DNA of 64,000 nt from Grimontia celer (GTDB lineage: Bacteria > Pseudomonadota > Gammaproteobacteria > Enterobacterales > Vibrionaceae). Both the position numbers and the translations under genes were made by a program. The stretch's first letter is position 1; each line of letters begins with the position of its first letter. The stretch is from NCBI RefSeq assembly GCF_900055185.1, contig NZ_FIZX01000006.1, positions 62,001 through 126,000 on the forward strand, given 5' to 3'. Positions 43,956 to 54,012 of this stretch are shown here, in pieces. Under the pieces are notes generated by a model. It saw only the letters and a program-made list of their open reading frames with translations, searched no databases and had not been told where the DNA came from.

Positions 43956-46214
43956 ATGCTGACGAAACTGCGGGATATCGTTAACAATGTAGCGTCGTCC
44001 ACCGACGTCAAACAGGCGCTCAATGTTTTAGTGCGTGAGACCTGTTCTGCGATGGAGACGGAGTGTTGCTCTGTCTACATCGCCGATTATGACCGTGAAC
44101 AATATGATCTTATGGCGACGCAGGGACTCAATACCCGTGCACGCCGTGTTTCTCTCTCCTTTAATGAAGGTCTGGTGGGTTTGGTTGGTCGCCGCGCCGA
44201 GCCTATCAACCTAGCACTTGCCAGTTCCCATAGCGACTTCAAACACTTTCCTGATATCGGCGAAGACATTTTCCACGCTTTTCTTGGTACGCCTATTATT
44301 TATCGCCGAACAGTGCTGGGTATCCTGGTTGTCCAGCAGCGTGACTCGCGTCAGTTCGATGAAAGTGAAGAGTCATTCCTTGTTACGCTCGCCGCCCAGT
44401 TGGCCGTGGTGTTTGCCCATGCCAAAGCACAAGGGGTCTGGCCTAATAATGCCAAAGGGGCGTTATTGCTCGAGGGTGCGGCAGCTTCGCCAGGTGTTGC
44501 TATTGCCAAAGCCTGGTGTGATGTTTCACAGCCACGTCTTGATTTGGTATTCCCTGCTTCTTGCCTTGATACCCAAAAAGAACGCGACAGATTGGATGGC
44601 GCTATCAGTGCTGCCATTACCGAATTCCGCCGTTTGCGGAAGCGGTTTGACAGCGAATTGAATCAGGACACGCTGGCGATCTTCGATCTTTTTATCCACC
44701 TTCTTAACGATCCCATGTTGCGAAAGGCCATGAATGAACGCATTCAGAATGGCGACTTGGCAGAATGGGCGGTGAAGCAAACCATTGACGCATTTTCTGA
44801 GCGTTTCCAGAATATGTCCGATCCTTACCTTCGTGAACGTGCGAACGATGTGAAGGAGCTTGGACAGCGCCTGCTTTATTTCCTTGAGAACCAAGAAATT
44901 AAGCAGTGGAATTTTGATGAGCCTATCGTGCTGTTTGCCCGTGAACTGACGGCTGCCATGCTGGCTGCGATCCCTCGTGATCGTTTAGCTGGTGTCGTCG
45001 CTGAAGAAGGCGCAGTGAACGCACACGCCGCGATTCTGGCAAGAGCGCTCGGTATTCCCGCTGTTATGGGGGTTGAATTCAGCCCGCAGTTGATTCACCG
45101 CAAGCAGATTGTGCTTGATGGTTTCAAGGGACGGTTACTGGTTGAACCAGCTCCGCAGGTGCTCGAAGAGTATGAACGTCTTCGCGACGAAGAGCTCGAA
45201 CTGCAACAGGAAGTCGAAAGTACTTTCACCAAGAAAACAGAAACTGCCGATGGGGTGAGGGTTGAAGTCCATTTGAATGCGGGACTCAGTGCTGATACCA
45301 GCATTGCGATAAACCGAGGGGTCGATGGTGTTGGCCTCTACCGTACCGAAGTGCCGTTTTTGATGCAACGAAGCTTCCCGTCGGAAGACGATCAGGTGAA
45401 TCAATACCGTGCGATTCTGGATTGCTATCCTAAGCAGCCAGTGGTCATGCGCACACTGGATATTGGCGGTGACAAGCCGTTACCTTATCTTAAAATCGAA
45501 GAGGACAATCCCTTCCTAGGCTGGCGCGGAATCCGTTTTACCCTGGACCACCCAGATATCTTCCTGATTCAGGTTCGTGCCATGCTGCGTGCCAGTATCG
45601 GGCGCGACAACCTTTCTATTCTGCTTCCCATGATCTCTGGATTATCAGAGCTTCTTGAAGCTAAGGCGCTGATTGAAAGGGCCTTTTCGGAAGTGACAGA
45701 AATCGCTGATCAGCAAGGAGAGACATTAAAGCTGCCGAGGTTAGGTATCATGGTCGAAGTCCCTTCTGTCCTCTATCAGCTGGATACCATCGCGCCGCAT
45801 ATCGATTTCCTCTCAGTAGGTACCAATGACCTGACACAGTATTTATTGGCTGTAGACAGAAACAACGCCCGGGTCGCTGAGGTCTATGATACATTCCACC
45901 CATCAGTATTGGCGGTGCTTAAACAAATTCTAGACAATAGCAAACGGCTCAAGCTGCCAGTGAGTGTCTGTGGTGAGTTTGCCGGTGATCCTATTGGCGC
46001 AGTATTGCTGGTAGGTATGGGGTATAGACAGCTCAGTATGAACACACGAAGTGTGGCGAAGATAAAATACGTACTGCGCCACATCCCCAGCGAGGAGTTG
46101 GAATCGCATACGGCGACTGTCCAACAACTGTCATTAGCGCGTGATATAAGAAACGCCTCTGAAGCCTTTTTAGAGCAGTACAATCTCGGCGGTTTGATCC
46201 GGGTAGGTAAATAG
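43956..46214 (+). CDS. ptsP: PTS-Ntr phosphoenolpyruvate-protein phosphotransferase (EI-Ntr)
   Basis: 752 residues. N-terminal GAF domain (about 1-160) that in this family senses nitrogen state (glutamine, 2-oxoglutarate). The EI part follows, with phospho-accepting His357 in GAVNAHAAILA and the PEP-binding TIM barrel (FLSVGTNDLTQYLLAVDRNN, VSVCGEFAGDP with the conserved Cys). It starts the NPr-EIIA-Ntr phosphorelay that tunes potassium and nitrogen metabolism. Likely co-transcribed with rppH. Confidence 0.97.
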   Translation: MLTKLRDIVNNVASSTDVKQALNVLVRETCSAMETECCSVYIADYDREQYDLMATQGLNTRARRVSLSFNEGLVGLVGRRAEPINLALASSHSDFKHFPDIGEDIFHAFLGTPIIYRRTVLGILVVQQRDSRQFDESEESFLVTLAAQLAVVFAHAKAQGVWPNNAKGALLLEGAAASPGVAIAKAWCDVSQPRLDLVFPASCLDTQKERDRLDGAISAAITEFRRLRKRFDSELNQDTLAIFDLFIHLLNDPMLRKAMNERIQNGDLAEWAVKQTIDAFSERFQNMSDPYLRERANDVKELGQRLLYFLENQEIKQWNFDEPIVLFARELTAAMLAAIPRDRLAGVVAEEGAVNAHAAILARALGIPAVMGVEFSPQLIHRKQIVLDGFKGRLLVEPAPQVLEEYERLRDEELELQQEVESTFTKKTETADGVRVEVHLNAGLSADTSIAINRGVDGVGLYRTEVPFLMQRSFPSEDDQVNQYRAILDCYPKQPVVMRTLDIGGDKPLPYLKIEEDNPFLGWRGIRFTLDHPDIFLIQVRAMLRASIGRDNLSILLPMISGLSELLEAKALIERAFSEVTEIADQQGETLKLPRLGIMVEVPSVLYQLDTIAPHIDFLSVGTNDLTQYLLAVDRNNARVAEVYDTFHPSVLAVLKQILDNSKRLKLPVSVCGEFAGDPIGAVLLVGMGYRQLSMNTRSVAKIKYVLRHIPSEELESHTATVQQLSLARDIRNASEAFLEQYNLGGLIRVGK

Positions 46215-46293
46215 CCCGAGCTTTACTGGGATGTTAGGCAAAGGGAAATAATAAGGTGACTTGGCTTTTGTCTTGCGCCAATAGGAATCTTTC

Positions 46294-47100
46294 ATGTTAG
46301 AAGCCACATTGTGGTTGTTTGGCGTTTGTCTTTTCGTCGGTGGCATTGTTGGTCTGTTAGCCGGGCTATTAGGTATCGGTGGCGGCCTGATTGTCGTGCC
46401 TGCGTTGAGTGTTCTTCTGCCCTGGGCAGGAATATCTGCCAATCTCGTGATGCCGATGGCGCTCGCCACTTCGCTTGCCAGCATTGTTATCACCTCTTCC
46501 TCATCTGCTTATACCCATTATCGCTTGGGCAATGTTCAACCTTCGGTTATCCGCACACTGTTGCCGGGTATTCTGTTTGGAGGTCTGTTGGGTAGTGGTA
46601 TAGCTGACCGAATGCCAACTGAATATTTACCGAAAGTGTTTGGGACTATTGTGCTGCTGCTTGCTCTTCAAATGGCGTTGTCGCTGCGGGTTAAGTCGGT
46701 CAGACCGTTACCTTCCCCTCTTGGGAGTATGACCAGCGGGACAGCGATTGGTATGATAGCGAGCCTTGCGGGAATTGGTGGCGGTTCATTAACCGTGCCT
46801 TACTTGAATTGTCATGGCATCGAAATGCGTAAAGCCATCGGAAGTGCTTCACTGTGCGGTGTCTTTTTGGCGTTATCTGGTGTCATTGGTTTTATCTTTT
46901 TCGGGCTGACTCAACCCGAAGCGCTACCACCATACAGTGTTGGGTATGTTTACTTACCTGCGTTGATTGGTATTGTAGTCACTTCCGTAATGACAACACG
47001 TTACGGTGCGAGACTTGCGACCCAATTACCGACACCCATTATAAAACGCGTATTCGCGGTGTTTTTGCTCTTAGTGGGCGCAAGCATGTTTTTTAGCTAA
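46294..47100 (+). CDS. TSUP (TauE/SafE) family membrane transporter
   Basis: 268 residues with about eight hydrophobic segments in two repeats. The repeated glycine motif is [19 protein letters not shown] (about 20-38) and [19 protein letters not shown] (about 151-169). Family members export sulfite, sulfoacetate or other organosulfur anions. Substrate unknown. Thirteen bases before lgt, so likely in one operon with it; E. coli lacks a gene at this position. Confidence 0.88.
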   Translation: MLEATLWLFGVCLFVGGIVGLLAGLLGIGGGLIVVPALSVLLPWAGISANLVMPMALATSLASIVITSSSSAYTHYRLGNVQPSVIRTLLPGILFGGLLGSGIADRMPTEYLPKVFGTIVLLLALQMALSLRVKSVRPLPSPLGSMTSGTAIGMIASLAGIGGGSLTVPYLNCHGIEMRKAIGSASLCGVFLALSGVIGFIFFGLTQPEALPPYSVGYVYLPALIGIVVTSVMTTRYGARLATQLPTPIIKRVFAVFLLLVGASMFFS

Positions 47101-47113
47101 GGAAGACGAATTC

Positions 47114-47914
47114 ATGTCACTGACATTTCCCCAAATAGATCCTGTCCTGATTGAAATCGGGCCGCTGGCAGTCCGCTGGTATGGCTTGATGTACCTTGCT
47201 GGTTTTGCGTTTGCGCTCTGGTTAGCTAACCGCCGTGCAGACAAACCGGGTAGTGGATGGACAAGAGATGAAGTGAGTGACTTACTGTTCGCAGGCTTCT
47301 TGGGGGTCGTGTTAGGCGGTCGTATTGGCTACGTGCTGTTCTACCAATTTGACGCTTTCCTTGCCGATCCCTTATTCCTGTTCAAAGTGTGGACAGGCGG
47401 CATGTCCTTCCATGGCGGATTGTTGGGCGTGATTGCAGCCATGGCTTGGTATGCCCGCAAGACCAAGCGGACTTTCTTCGCTGTTTCAGACTTTATTGCG
47501 CCACTGGTACCATTTGGACTGGGTGCAGGCCGTCTGGGTAACTTTATCAATGGTGAGCTTTGGGGGCGTGCGACAGACATGCCATGGGGGATGATTTTCC
47601 CAACAGGAGGCTCAATTGCACGTCATCCTTCGCAGCTTTACGAGTTTTTACTGGAAGGCATCGTGTTGTTCCTCATCCTGAACTGGTTTATTAAGAAGCC
47701 GCGGCCTGCTGGTGCCGTTTCCGGTCTGTTCCTGATTGGTTACGGGGCGTTTCGCTTTATTGTCGAGTTTTATCGTGAGCCTGACGCACACTTGGGCCTA
47801 TTTGGTGATTGGATCAGCATGGGACAAATATTGTCGACGCCAATGATTATTGTGGGTGTGTTGATGGTAGTCTGGGCCTATCGCAGAGACCCAAGCGCAG
47901 CGCGCTCCGCATAA
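47114..47914 (+). CDS. lgt: Prolipoprotein diacylglyceryl transferase
   Basis: 266 residues with about seven transmembrane segments. The signature [16 protein letters not shown] and the conserved His in [11 protein letters not shown] and Tyr in [10 protein letters not shown] are seen. It moves diacylglycerol from phosphatidylglycerol to the lipobox Cys of prolipoproteins, the first lipoprotein maturation step; lspA for the next step lies at 59.5 kb in this window. Confidence 0.97.
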   Translation: MSLTFPQIDPVLIEIGPLAVRWYGLMYLAGFAFALWLANRRADKPGSGWTRDEVSDLLFAGFLGVVLGGRIGYVLFYQFDAFLADPLFLFKVWTGGMSFHGGLLGVIAAMAWYARKTKRTFFAVSDFIAPLVPFGLGAGRLGNFINGELWGRATDMPWGMIFPTGGSIARHPSQLYEFLLEGIVLFLILNWFIKKPRPAGAVSGLFLIGYGAFRFIVEFYREPDAHLGLFGDWISMGQILSTPMIIVGVLMVVWAYRRDPSAARSA

Positions 47915-47926
47915 CAATTTCAGTTT

Positions 47927-47952
47927 AAGCCGCAGATCTCTGCGGCTTTCTT
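47927..47952 (+). terminator. Terminator between lgt and thyA
   Basis: AAGCCGCAGA-TC-TCTGCGGCTT followed by TCTTTATATTT; imperfect T tract, so read-through is possible. Confidence 0.7.
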
Positions 47953-48006
47953 TATATTTGTGATTTATCACCCCGCTGCAGCGGGTAGTAAACGAAAGGA
48001 AGAACC

Positions 48007-48846
48007 ATGAAGCAATATCTTGATTTGATGCAGGATATCATTGATAACGGCACCGACCGCGGTGACCGTACTGGAGTGGGGACACGCTCTGTTTTTGGAC
48101 GTCAGATGCGTTTCGATCTTAGCGAAGGCTTTCCGCTGCTGACCACCAAAAAGCTTTACACGCGTGCCATCATTCATGAGTTGCTTTGGTTCCTCAATGG
48201 CGATACCAACATCAAGTATCTGCAAGACAACAATGTGACAATCTGGGACGAGTGGGCAACAGACGAGGGCGATCTTGGCCCGGTTTATGGCGCACAATGG
48301 CGTTCATGGGCCTGTCCGGATGGTTCTACTGTTGACCAGATAGCCGAGCTGATTGAACAGATCAAAACCAAACCAAATTCACGCCGCCATATCATTTCGG
48401 CTTGGAACCCTGCTGACCTGCCTGACGAGACCATCAGCCCACAAGCAAATGCAGAGCAAGGCAAGATGGCACTGGCACCATGCCACTGTTTGTTTCAGTT
48501 CTACGTAGCTGATGGCAAGTTGTCTTGTCAGCTTTACCAGCGCAGCGCAGACTATTTTCTGGGCGTACCTTTCAATATCGCGAGTTATGCGCTGTTCACG
48601 CACATGATTGCGCAGCAGTGTGATTTGGAAGTGGGTGATTTCGTTCATACCTTCGGTGATGTTCACCTTTATCACAATCACTTGACCGATGATATTGTTT
48701 ACGAGCAGCTCAAGCGTGAGCCGGGTAATCGGCCAACCCTGACAATCAAACGTAAGCCCGATTCTATCTTCGATTACAAGTTGGAAGATTTTGAGATTGA
48801 AGGTTACGAAGCTCAGCCGTCTATTAAAGCGCCTATTGCGGTTTAA
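48007..48846 (+). CDS. thyA: Thymidylate synthase ThyA
   Basis: 279 residues. Catalytic Cys159 in [11 protein letters not shown], dUMP-binding Arg pair in [12 protein letters not shown], and [18 protein letters not shown]. It is longer than E. coli ThyA (264) because of about 13 extra residues ([16 protein letters not shown]) just before the catalytic loop, an insertion also found in some other ThyA proteins. It methylates dUMP with methylene-THF. Ends the rppH-ptsP-TSUP-lgt-thyA cluster. Confidence 0.97.
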   Translation: MKQYLDLMQDIIDNGTDRGDRTGVGTRSVFGRQMRFDLSEGFPLLTTKKLYTRAIIHELLWFLNGDTNIKYLQDNNVTIWDEWATDEGDLGPVYGAQWRSWACPDGSTVDQIAELIEQIKTKPNSRRHIISAWNPADLPDETISPQANAEQGKMALAPCHCLFQFYVADGKLSCQLYQRSADYFLGVPFNIASYALFTHMIAQQCDLEVGDFVHTFGDVHLYHNHLTDDIVYEQLKREPGNRPTLTIKRKPDSIFDYKLEDFEIEGYEAQPSIKAPIAV

Positions 48847-48860
48847 GGGTCAAAAGCTAG

Positions 48861-48893
48861 GAAGAGCAGCTCCTAGGAAGAGAAGGTCCTAGG
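48861..48893. repeat. TCCTAGG-containing repeat after thyA
   Basis: AGGAAGAGCAGCTCCTAGG then GAAGAGAAGGTCCTAGGA, closely matching two units of the element at 26251-26345 (AGGAAGAGCAGGTCCTAGG and GAAAAGAAGGTCCTAGGA). Both copies lie directly behind a stop codon. Confidence 0.6.
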
Positions 48894-48902
48894 AAAGAAA
48901 AG

Positions 48903-48936
48903 AGCGGTAACTGATGAGTATCAGTACCGCTTTTTT
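48903..48936 (+). terminator. thyA terminator
   Basis: AGCGGTA-CTGAT stem pairing with ATCAG-TACCGCT, one bulged A, GAGT loop, then six T. Confidence 0.88.
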
Positions 48937-48980
48937 GTTGTCTGGACTAGTTGATATTGTTCCTGCAGAACTCTAAATAC

Positions 48981-49006
48981 AAAAATGCCCGCATCAGCGG
49001 GCGTTT
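48981..49006 (-). terminator. nptA terminator
   Basis: GCCCGC-ATCA-GCGGGC; on the minus strand it is followed by ATTTTTG. Confidence 0.8.
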
Positions 49007-49029
49007 TCAAATCAGTTTGTCAGTATTGC

Positions 49030-50175
49030 TTATTGGGTTGCCAGCATCACTAGCGAAGGAACCGCAATAAATACCAGACCTAAATAAGCCACAACAGCCA
49101 TCTTGTTCTTCGCTGCAGCTTCACCCAGCATTTCCGCACACTTCAGTGGGATTTCGCGTAGGAATGGCGTACCGAAGATCAGTAGGGTTGCCATGATGTT
49201 GAATGCCAGGTGTACCAGAGCGATCTGCAGGGCAAATACAGCGTTTGGACCGGTCACCGCAGTTGCTGCCAGCAGAGCAGTGATACAGGTACCGATGTTC
49301 GCACCCAGAGTAAACGGATACACGTCGCGTACTTTCAGTACGTTGGTACCAACCAGTGGAACCATCAGACTGGTCGTCGTAGAAGAAGACTGAACCAGAA
49401 TGGTAACCAAAGTACCTGACATGATGCCGTGGATAGGACCGCGACCAATCGCTTTATGCAGCATTTCTTTTGCACGGCCCACCATCAGAGAGCGCATCAG
49501 CTTGCCCATCATAGTGATAGAAGCGAAGATAAGTGCAATACCCAGCAGAGCAAGTACGATACCGCCCCAGCTACCTGGCAGTGTAGACAGCATATCTTTA
49601 GTGCCATTAACCAGTGGCTTGGTGATTGGACCCATAAAGTCCAGACCTTTCATGCTCAGGCTGCCTTCAAACATAAAAGGTGCCACCAACCAGCTTGAGA
49701 TCTTGTCCAGCAGGCCGAACATCATTTCCAGCGGCAGGAAGATAGCTACAGCAATCAGGTTAAAGAAGTCGTGAACAGTTGCACAGGTGAATGCACGGCG
49801 GAATTCTTCTTTGCAGCGCGCGTGACCCAGGCTTACCAGAGTATTGGTCACGGTAGTGCCGATGTTTGCACCCATCACCATAGGGATGGCTGTTTCAACT
49901 GGCAGGCCGCCAGCGACGAGACCAACAATAATAGAAGTTACAGTACTGGAAGACTGGATGAGCGCTGTCGCTACGATACCAATCATCAGACCTGCAACTG
50001 GATGAGACGCGAATTCAAACAAGGTTCTAGCCTCGTCACCCGCAGCCCATTTGAAACCACTTCCAACCATGGATACTGCTAGAAGCAGTACATAAAGCAT
50101 GAGTGCCAGGTTGGCCCAACGTACCCAATTCTTAGAGCTGTTAATCGGTGCAGCAGTAGAAGCTTGGGAGGTCAT
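49030..50175 (-). CDS. nptA: Na+/phosphate cotransporter NptA
   Basis: 381 residues with about eight to nine hydrophobic segments. Two inverted Na/Pi cotransporter repeats each contain the QSSST motif: ATALIQSSSTVTSI (about 71-84) and TILVQSSSTTTSLM, plus the paired GANIGTTVTNT and GANIGTCITA. This is the type II Na/Pi (SLC34-like, PF02690) family, characterised in V. cholerae as NptA. It lacks the C-terminal PhoU-like domain of E. coli YjbB. Import of phosphate driven by Na+ suits a marine bacterium. Pho-box-like sites lie upstream. Confidence 0.93.
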   Translation of the reverse strand: MTSQASTAAPINSSKNWVRWANLALMLYVLLLAVSMVGSGFKWAAGDEARTLFEFASHPVAGLMIGIVATALIQSSSTVTSIIVGLVAGGLPVETAIPMVMGANIGTTVTNTLVSLGHARCKEEFRRAFTCATVHDFFNLIAVAIFLPLEMMFGLLDKISSWLVAPFMFEGSLSMKGLDFMGPITKPLVNGTKDMLSTLPGSWGGIVLALLGIALIFASITMMGKLMRSLMVGRAKEMLHKAIGRGPIHGIMSGTLVTILVQSSSTTTSLMVPLVGTNVLKVRDVYPFTLGANIGTCITALLAATAVTGPNAVFALQIALVHLAFNIMATLLIFGTPFLREIPLKCAEMLGEAAAKNKMAVVAYLGLVFIAVPSLVMLATQ

Positions 50176-50188
50176 AAGAGAAATCTCC

Positions 50189-50206
50189 GTGACAGTTAAA
50201 TGTCAG
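50189..50206 (-). promoter_or_regulatory. Pho-box-like site, proximal
   Basis: Minus-strand CTGACAT-TTAA-CTGTCAC, one mismatch to the Pho box CTGTCAT-N4-CTGTCAY. It lies only 14 bases before the nptA ATG, within the likely transcript leader, so it would not act as a simple activator site. Confidence 0.5.
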
Positions 50207-50236
50207 ATTTGTGTCAATGAAAGAATCTGGCGCGGA

Positions 50237-50270
50237 TATTAGGTACGAAATATTTCACTAATATGACAGT
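50237..50270 (-). promoter_or_regulatory. Pho-box-like promoter of nptA
   Basis: Minus-strand CTGTCAT-ATTA-GTGAAAT (50270-50253; perfect first half, weak second half), then ten bases and the -10 candidate TAATAT (50242-50237). That spacing is typical of PhoB-activated promoters. The leader would be about 55 bases. Confidence 0.5.
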
Positions 50271-50600
50271 TTTAAGGCGGTGCATTAGCCATTGATAAGA
50301 AAGGGTGTAAACACTTTGTGCTATGTGCACTTATTTCCATAAAAAACATAGAGATAAGTGGTATTTATAAGGGGTGGAATCGCAGTATAAAAAATAGGCA
50401 CTTGAACCGTTTGAAGGCTTGATGCAGGCTGGATTGGGTACGTTTATTACAGAGTCGCCGATTTTCGTTGCGAAAAAAGTAACAATTTTGATTGGATACT
50501 TCGGAAATTTCGATGTTTAATCTCCGAAGAACCGATTTTTCTTTATCGATGATCGGCGCCTAGACTAGTAGAGATTAACTAATTTAACGGAGTGCTTTTA
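50271..50600. other. nptA-nhaA divergent intergenic region
   Basis: About 330 bases without a gene beyond the nptA promoter sites. It should hold the nhaA promoter; no specific NhaR site could be assigned. Confidence 0.4.
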
Positions 50601-51791
50601 ATGACTGATGCGATTCGTCAGTTTATGAAGATGGAATCAGCTGGTGGTTTAGTGCTGATCGTTGCTGCGATTCTGGCGATTATTATTGCCAACTCGCCTT
50701 TGCAGCCACTGTATGACAGCGTGCTTCATAGCTACATAGCTGGTTTGTCTGTTGCACATTGGATCAATGACGGCCTTATGGCCATCTTCTTCTTACTGAT
50801 TGGACTTGAGGTTAAAAGGGAGCTGATTGAAGGCGCTCTGAATACCAAAGAGAAAGCGATCTTCCCTGCTATTGCTGCTGTGGGTGGTATGGTTGCCCCG
50901 GCAATGGTTTATCTGGCGTTTAATGCCGGCGATCCTGTAACACAAGCGGGTTGGGCAATCCCAGCTGCGACTGACATTGCCTTCGCACTGGGTGTGATGG
51001 CGCTGCTTGGTAAACGCGTTCCGTTAGCACTGAAAGTCTTCCTGCTTGCGTTGGCGATTATCGATGACCTTGGCGTTATTGTGATCATTGCGCTGTTCTA
51101 CAGTAGTGATTTGTCTGTGACTGCTCTTACTGTTGCTTTCCTTGCTACGGCAGCACTTTTCCTAATGAATGCCAAAGGAGTGACCGCGACCAAGTGGTAT
51201 TTGTTAGTCGGTGCCATTCTTTGGGTCAGCGTTCTGAAGTCTGGTGTGCACGCGACGCTGGCTGGCGTAGTGTTGGGCTTTGTCATTCCACTTGAAGGTG
51301 GAAAAGACGGCAAGTCCCCGCTCAAAGAGCTGGAGCACGCCATTCACCCTTATGCTGCGTTCCTCATACTGCCTATCTTTGCGTTTGCAAATGCAGGTGT
51401 ATCGCTGGAAGGTGTATCAATGGAAAGCCTGACTAACACGCTTCCATTGGGTATCGCGCTAGGTCTATTGGTGGGTAAGCCTTTGGGTATTTTTACTTTG
51501 AGCTGGGCGTCAGTAAAACTGGGTATTGCACGCTTACCTGAAAACGTGGACTTTAAGCAAATTTTTGCCGTGTCTTTGTTGTGTGGTATCGGCTTCACCA
51601 TGTCCATCTTCATTTCGTCGCTGGCGTTTGTAGGTGTGGATGAAAGCTACATTACCTTCTCACGACTGGGCATTCTTATTGGTTCAACTATCTCGGCTGT
51701 GGCAGGTTACGCCCTGCTAAATGCTGTATTGCCGAAATCGAGTGAGGTGGAGGAAGATAGCGATGAGAAGAAAATTAGCATTGATTATTAG
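50601..51791 (+). CDS. nhaA: Na+/H+ antiporter NhaA
   Basis: 396 residues from the ATG at 50601, with ACGGAG about eight bases before it; an in-frame TTG at 50592 overlaps that site. Twelve-helix fold. The two essential adjacent Asp lie in [38 protein letters not shown] and [14 protein letters not shown] are family blocks. It exports Na+ at alkaline pH, expected in a marine or estuarine organism. Overlaps the next gene by 29 bases, and nhaR follows, as in E. coli nhaAR. Confidence 0.97.
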   Translation: MTDAIRQFMKMESAGGLVLIVAAILAIIIANSPLQPLYDSVLHSYIAGLSVAHWINDGLMAIFFLLIGLEVKRELIEGALNTKEKAIFPAIAAVGGMVAPAMVYLAFNAGDPVTQAGWAIPAATDIAFALGVMALLGKRVPLALKVFLLALAIIDDLGVIVIIALFYSSDLSVTALTVAFLATAALFLMNAKGVTATKWYLLVGAILWVSVLKSGVHATLAGVVLGFVIPLEGGKDGKSPLKELEHAIHPYAAFLILPIFAFANAGVSLEGVSMESLTNTLPLGIALGLLVGKPLGIFTLSWASVKLGIARLPENVDFKQIFAVSLLCGIGFTMSIFISSLAFVGVDESYITFSRLGILIGSTISAVAGYALLNAVLPKSSEVEEDSDEKKISIDY

Positions 51792-52032
51792 TGTTGCTCT
51801 TTTCGCAGCACCAGTACTGGCGACGGATAAGTACTCACACTGTTTTGATGATAGTTCGACAGACGTGTGCAAGGCTTTCCTTGCTGGGCTGGAAACAACC
51901 CAACCTGAGGTTGTTGAGAAAGCATCACTAACAACAACACCAAGCGTCAATAAAGACACCCTATTAGGCAGAGCGCTGGAACAGCGTGCAGGAGGTCGTT
52001 ACAAGACCTCCACCATTGCCAAAAAAGGATAG
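51763..52032 (+). CDS. Small exported protein between nhaA and nhaR, uncharacterised
   Basis: 89 residues from the ATG at 51763, behind [28 protein letters not shown] is a clear signal peptide. The mature part of about 69 residues has two Cys ([15 protein letters not shown]) that could form a disulfide and no family signature. It overlaps the nhaA end by 29 bases in another frame, indicating translational coupling to the antiporter. A periplasmic accessory role is possible but only inferred. Confidence 0.75.
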   Translation: MRRKLALIISVALFAAPVLATDKYSHCFDDSSTDVCKAFLAGLETTQPEVVEKASLTTTPSVNKDTLLGRALEQRAGGRYKTSTIAKKG

Positions 52033-52043
52033 GCTACCATTTC

Positions 52044-52080
52044 AAAACGCCAGCCGCGGATAACGCGTCTGGCGTTTTTT
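52044..52080 (+). terminator. Terminator before nhaR
   Basis: AAAACGCCAG/CTGGCGTTTT, 15-base loop that itself holds CGCG, then TTTTTT. nhaR starts 13 bases later, so it may need its own promoter or read-through. Confidence 0.8.
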
Positions 52081-52092
52081 CGTTGAGAACAC

Positions 52093-52980
52093 ATGTCACA
52101 CTTAAACTACAACCACCTCTATTACTTCTGGATGGTCTGTAAGCAAGGTTCAGTGTCCAAGGCAGCTGATGCCCTGTTCCTGACGCCACAGACGGTTACA
52201 GGGCAGATCAGAGCGCTTGAAGAGCGCCTTAAAGGCAAATTGACCAAGCGTGTAGGAAGAAATATCGAACCAACAGAGCTCGGGCAGCTAGTTTTCAAGT
52301 ACGCTGACAAGATGTTTGGGCTGAGTTATGAAATGCTCGATATCGTGAATTACAGCCAGCGAGAGCACCAGTTGTTCGATGTTGGTGTCGCGGACGCACT
52401 TTCGAAAAGCCTTGTTAGCCGTGTTCTACTGAAAGCTTTGCCGGAAGATGATGGTATTCACCTTCGCTGCTTCGAGTCGACCCATGAACTTTTGCTTGAG
52501 CAGCTCAGTCAGCACAAATTAGATATGATTCTGTCAGATTGCCCTGTGGATTCAACACAAAGCCCCGGTCTTTTCAGTGTGAAAATAGGCGAGAGCATGA
52601 TGAGTTTCTTCTGTTCAGGAGATACCTCCAAGAAGCGTTTTCCTGCTGTCATTGAAGAGCATAAGCTGCTTATTCCAAGCACACGTACTGCCATGGGGCG
52701 CAAGCTAATGCATTGGTTTGATAGCCAGGGCATCACGCCTACCATTCTGGGAGAGTTTGATGATGCGGCATTGATGAAAGCATTTGGATCGAATCACAAA
52801 GCCATGTTTGTTGCCCCGACATTTTACTCTTCAGATGTGCTGGAGCTTCCCAATGTTATGGAAGTGGCAAAAGTGGAAGCGCTGAAAGAAGAGTACTATG
52901 TCATTTTTGCGGAACGAATGATTCAGCACCCTGCAGTAAAACGCATATGTGAAGCCGATTTCAGCAAATTGTTTCACTAA
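52093..52980 (+). CDS. nhaR: LysR-type activator NhaR
   Basis: 295 residues. N-terminal winged [46 protein letters not shown] and the LysR effector domain (about 90-290). The N-terminus is characteristic of NhaR, which activates nhaA in response to Na+. Position directly downstream of the antiporter supports this. Confidence 0.94.
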   Translation: MSHLNYNHLYYFWMVCKQGSVSKAADALFLTPQTVTGQIRALEERLKGKLTKRVGRNIEPTELGQLVFKYADKMFGLSYEMLDIVNYSQREHQLFDVGVADALSKSLVSRVLLKALPEDDGIHLRCFESTHELLLEQLSQHKLDMILSDCPVDSTQSPGLFSVKIGESMMSFFCSGDTSKKRFPAVIEEHKLLIPSTRTAMGRKLMHWFDSQGITPTILGEFDDAALMKAFGSNHKAMFVAPTFYSSDVLELPNVMEVAKVEALKEEYYVIFAERMIQHPAVKRICEADFSKLFH

Positions 52981-53096
52981 GTCTCAACATCTTTATAGCA
53001 TTCTTAAGCGCGGACCATTGTTACTGCCCTGAACAGTGTTAAACTTAAGTCAAACACAAACAAACCTTTAGACGTATTTTTTAGCAGGCAGTAAGT

Positions 53097-53393
53097 ATGG
53101 AATTAAAACAGATGCAAGAAGCTGGGCCTAAGGCCGTGCAGTTGCTTAAAGCAATGGCTAATGAGCGCAGACTCTTCATACTGTGTTATCTGCTGGAAGG
53201 GGAAATGTCGGTTGGCACGCTGAGTGAGAAGCTAGAACTCAGTCAGTCTGCATTATCTCAACACCTAGCCTGGTTGAGACGGGATGGCTTGGTGGCGACA
53301 AGAAAAGAAGCGCAGACAGTCTACTATTCGCTGAAAAGTGTAGAAGTGCAAACCATCATGACAACACTACACCAGTTGTATTGCAGTAAATAA
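53097..53393 (+). CDS. hlyU: ArsR-family regulator HlyU
   Basis: 98 residues. Winged HTH with AVQLLKAMANERRLFILC and the recognition helix LSQSALSQHLAWLRRDGLVATRKEAQTVYY, near-identical to Vibrio HlyU. The metal-binding ELCV motif of ArsR proteins is missing. Cys30 and Cys96 match the two cysteines proposed as a thiol redox switch in V. cholerae HlyU. HlyU relieves H-NS silencing at haemolysin and RTX toxin genes in Vibrio; no toxin gene lies here, so targets would be elsewhere. Confidence 0.92.
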   Translation: MELKQMQEAGPKAVQLLKAMANERRLFILCYLLEGEMSVGTLSEKLELSQSALSQHLAWLRRDGLVATRKEAQTVYYSLKSVEVQTIMTTLHQLYCSK

Positions 53394-53407
53394 AAATTAG
53401 AACAAAT

Positions 53408-53436
53408 AAAAAAACCGGCCATGAGCCGGTTTTTTT
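53408..53436. terminator. Bidirectional terminator hlyU / rpsT
   Basis: AAAAAAACCGGC/GCCGGTTTTTTT with a 5-base loop. Confidence 0.92.
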
Positions 53437-53455
53437 ATTTCAAATCGGAGCGCTA

Positions 53456-53716
53456 TTACAGAGCTTTGATTTGAGCAGCCAGAGCAGCTTTATGACGAGC
53501 AGCCTTGTTCTTGTGGATCAGGCCTTTAGTAGCCATGCGGTCCAAGATAGGTTGCGCTTCAGCATATGCTTTAGTAGCCGCTTCTTTATCGCCTGCTGCA
53601 ATAGCTGCGATAGTTTTTTTCAGGTAAGTGCGCATCATTGAGCGACGGCTTGCGTTGTGCTGGCGACGCTTCTCAGATTGGATTGCACGCTTCTTAGCAG
53701 ATTTGATATTCGCCAA
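53456..53716 (-). CDS. rpsT: 30S ribosomal protein S20
   Basis: 86 residues (E. coli 87). TTG start at 53716 giving [20 protein letters not shown], with GGGAG about ten bases upstream; E. coli rpsT also starts with UUG, linked to autoregulation. An upstream in-frame start at 53731 would add a non-homologous GVRP extension. Very basic; binds 16S rRNA early in 30S assembly. Divergent from murJ as in E. coli. Confidence 0.97.
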   Translation of the reverse strand: MANIKSAKKRAIQSEKRRQHNASRRSMMRTYLKKTIAAIAAGDKEAATKAYAEAQPILDRMATKGLIHKNKAARHKAALAAQIKAL

Positions 53717-54012
53717 GGGTCTAACTCCCAAATCTTATATTCGGTGACAATTTAAGGCCGAGGAATATGCCTCGTTTTACCCGAGTTGTCAATTCATTTG
53801 TGCAAATATCCGCCGCACTCACCTTAGGATTGGCGTGCTGCGAACATCGCGGTTAATATGGCGGCAGATTCTACCAGCATTCTTTACTTGAAGTAAGCCT
53901 TTTATCTGTGCTTTTCGTGCTATTCAAGGTGCCTCCTTTCTTTTTATAACTACAGGGGGCTCGGGCGACAGGCAGGCAGGTTTACTTCCTTTTGCTTTTT
54001 AAGGGGATATAG

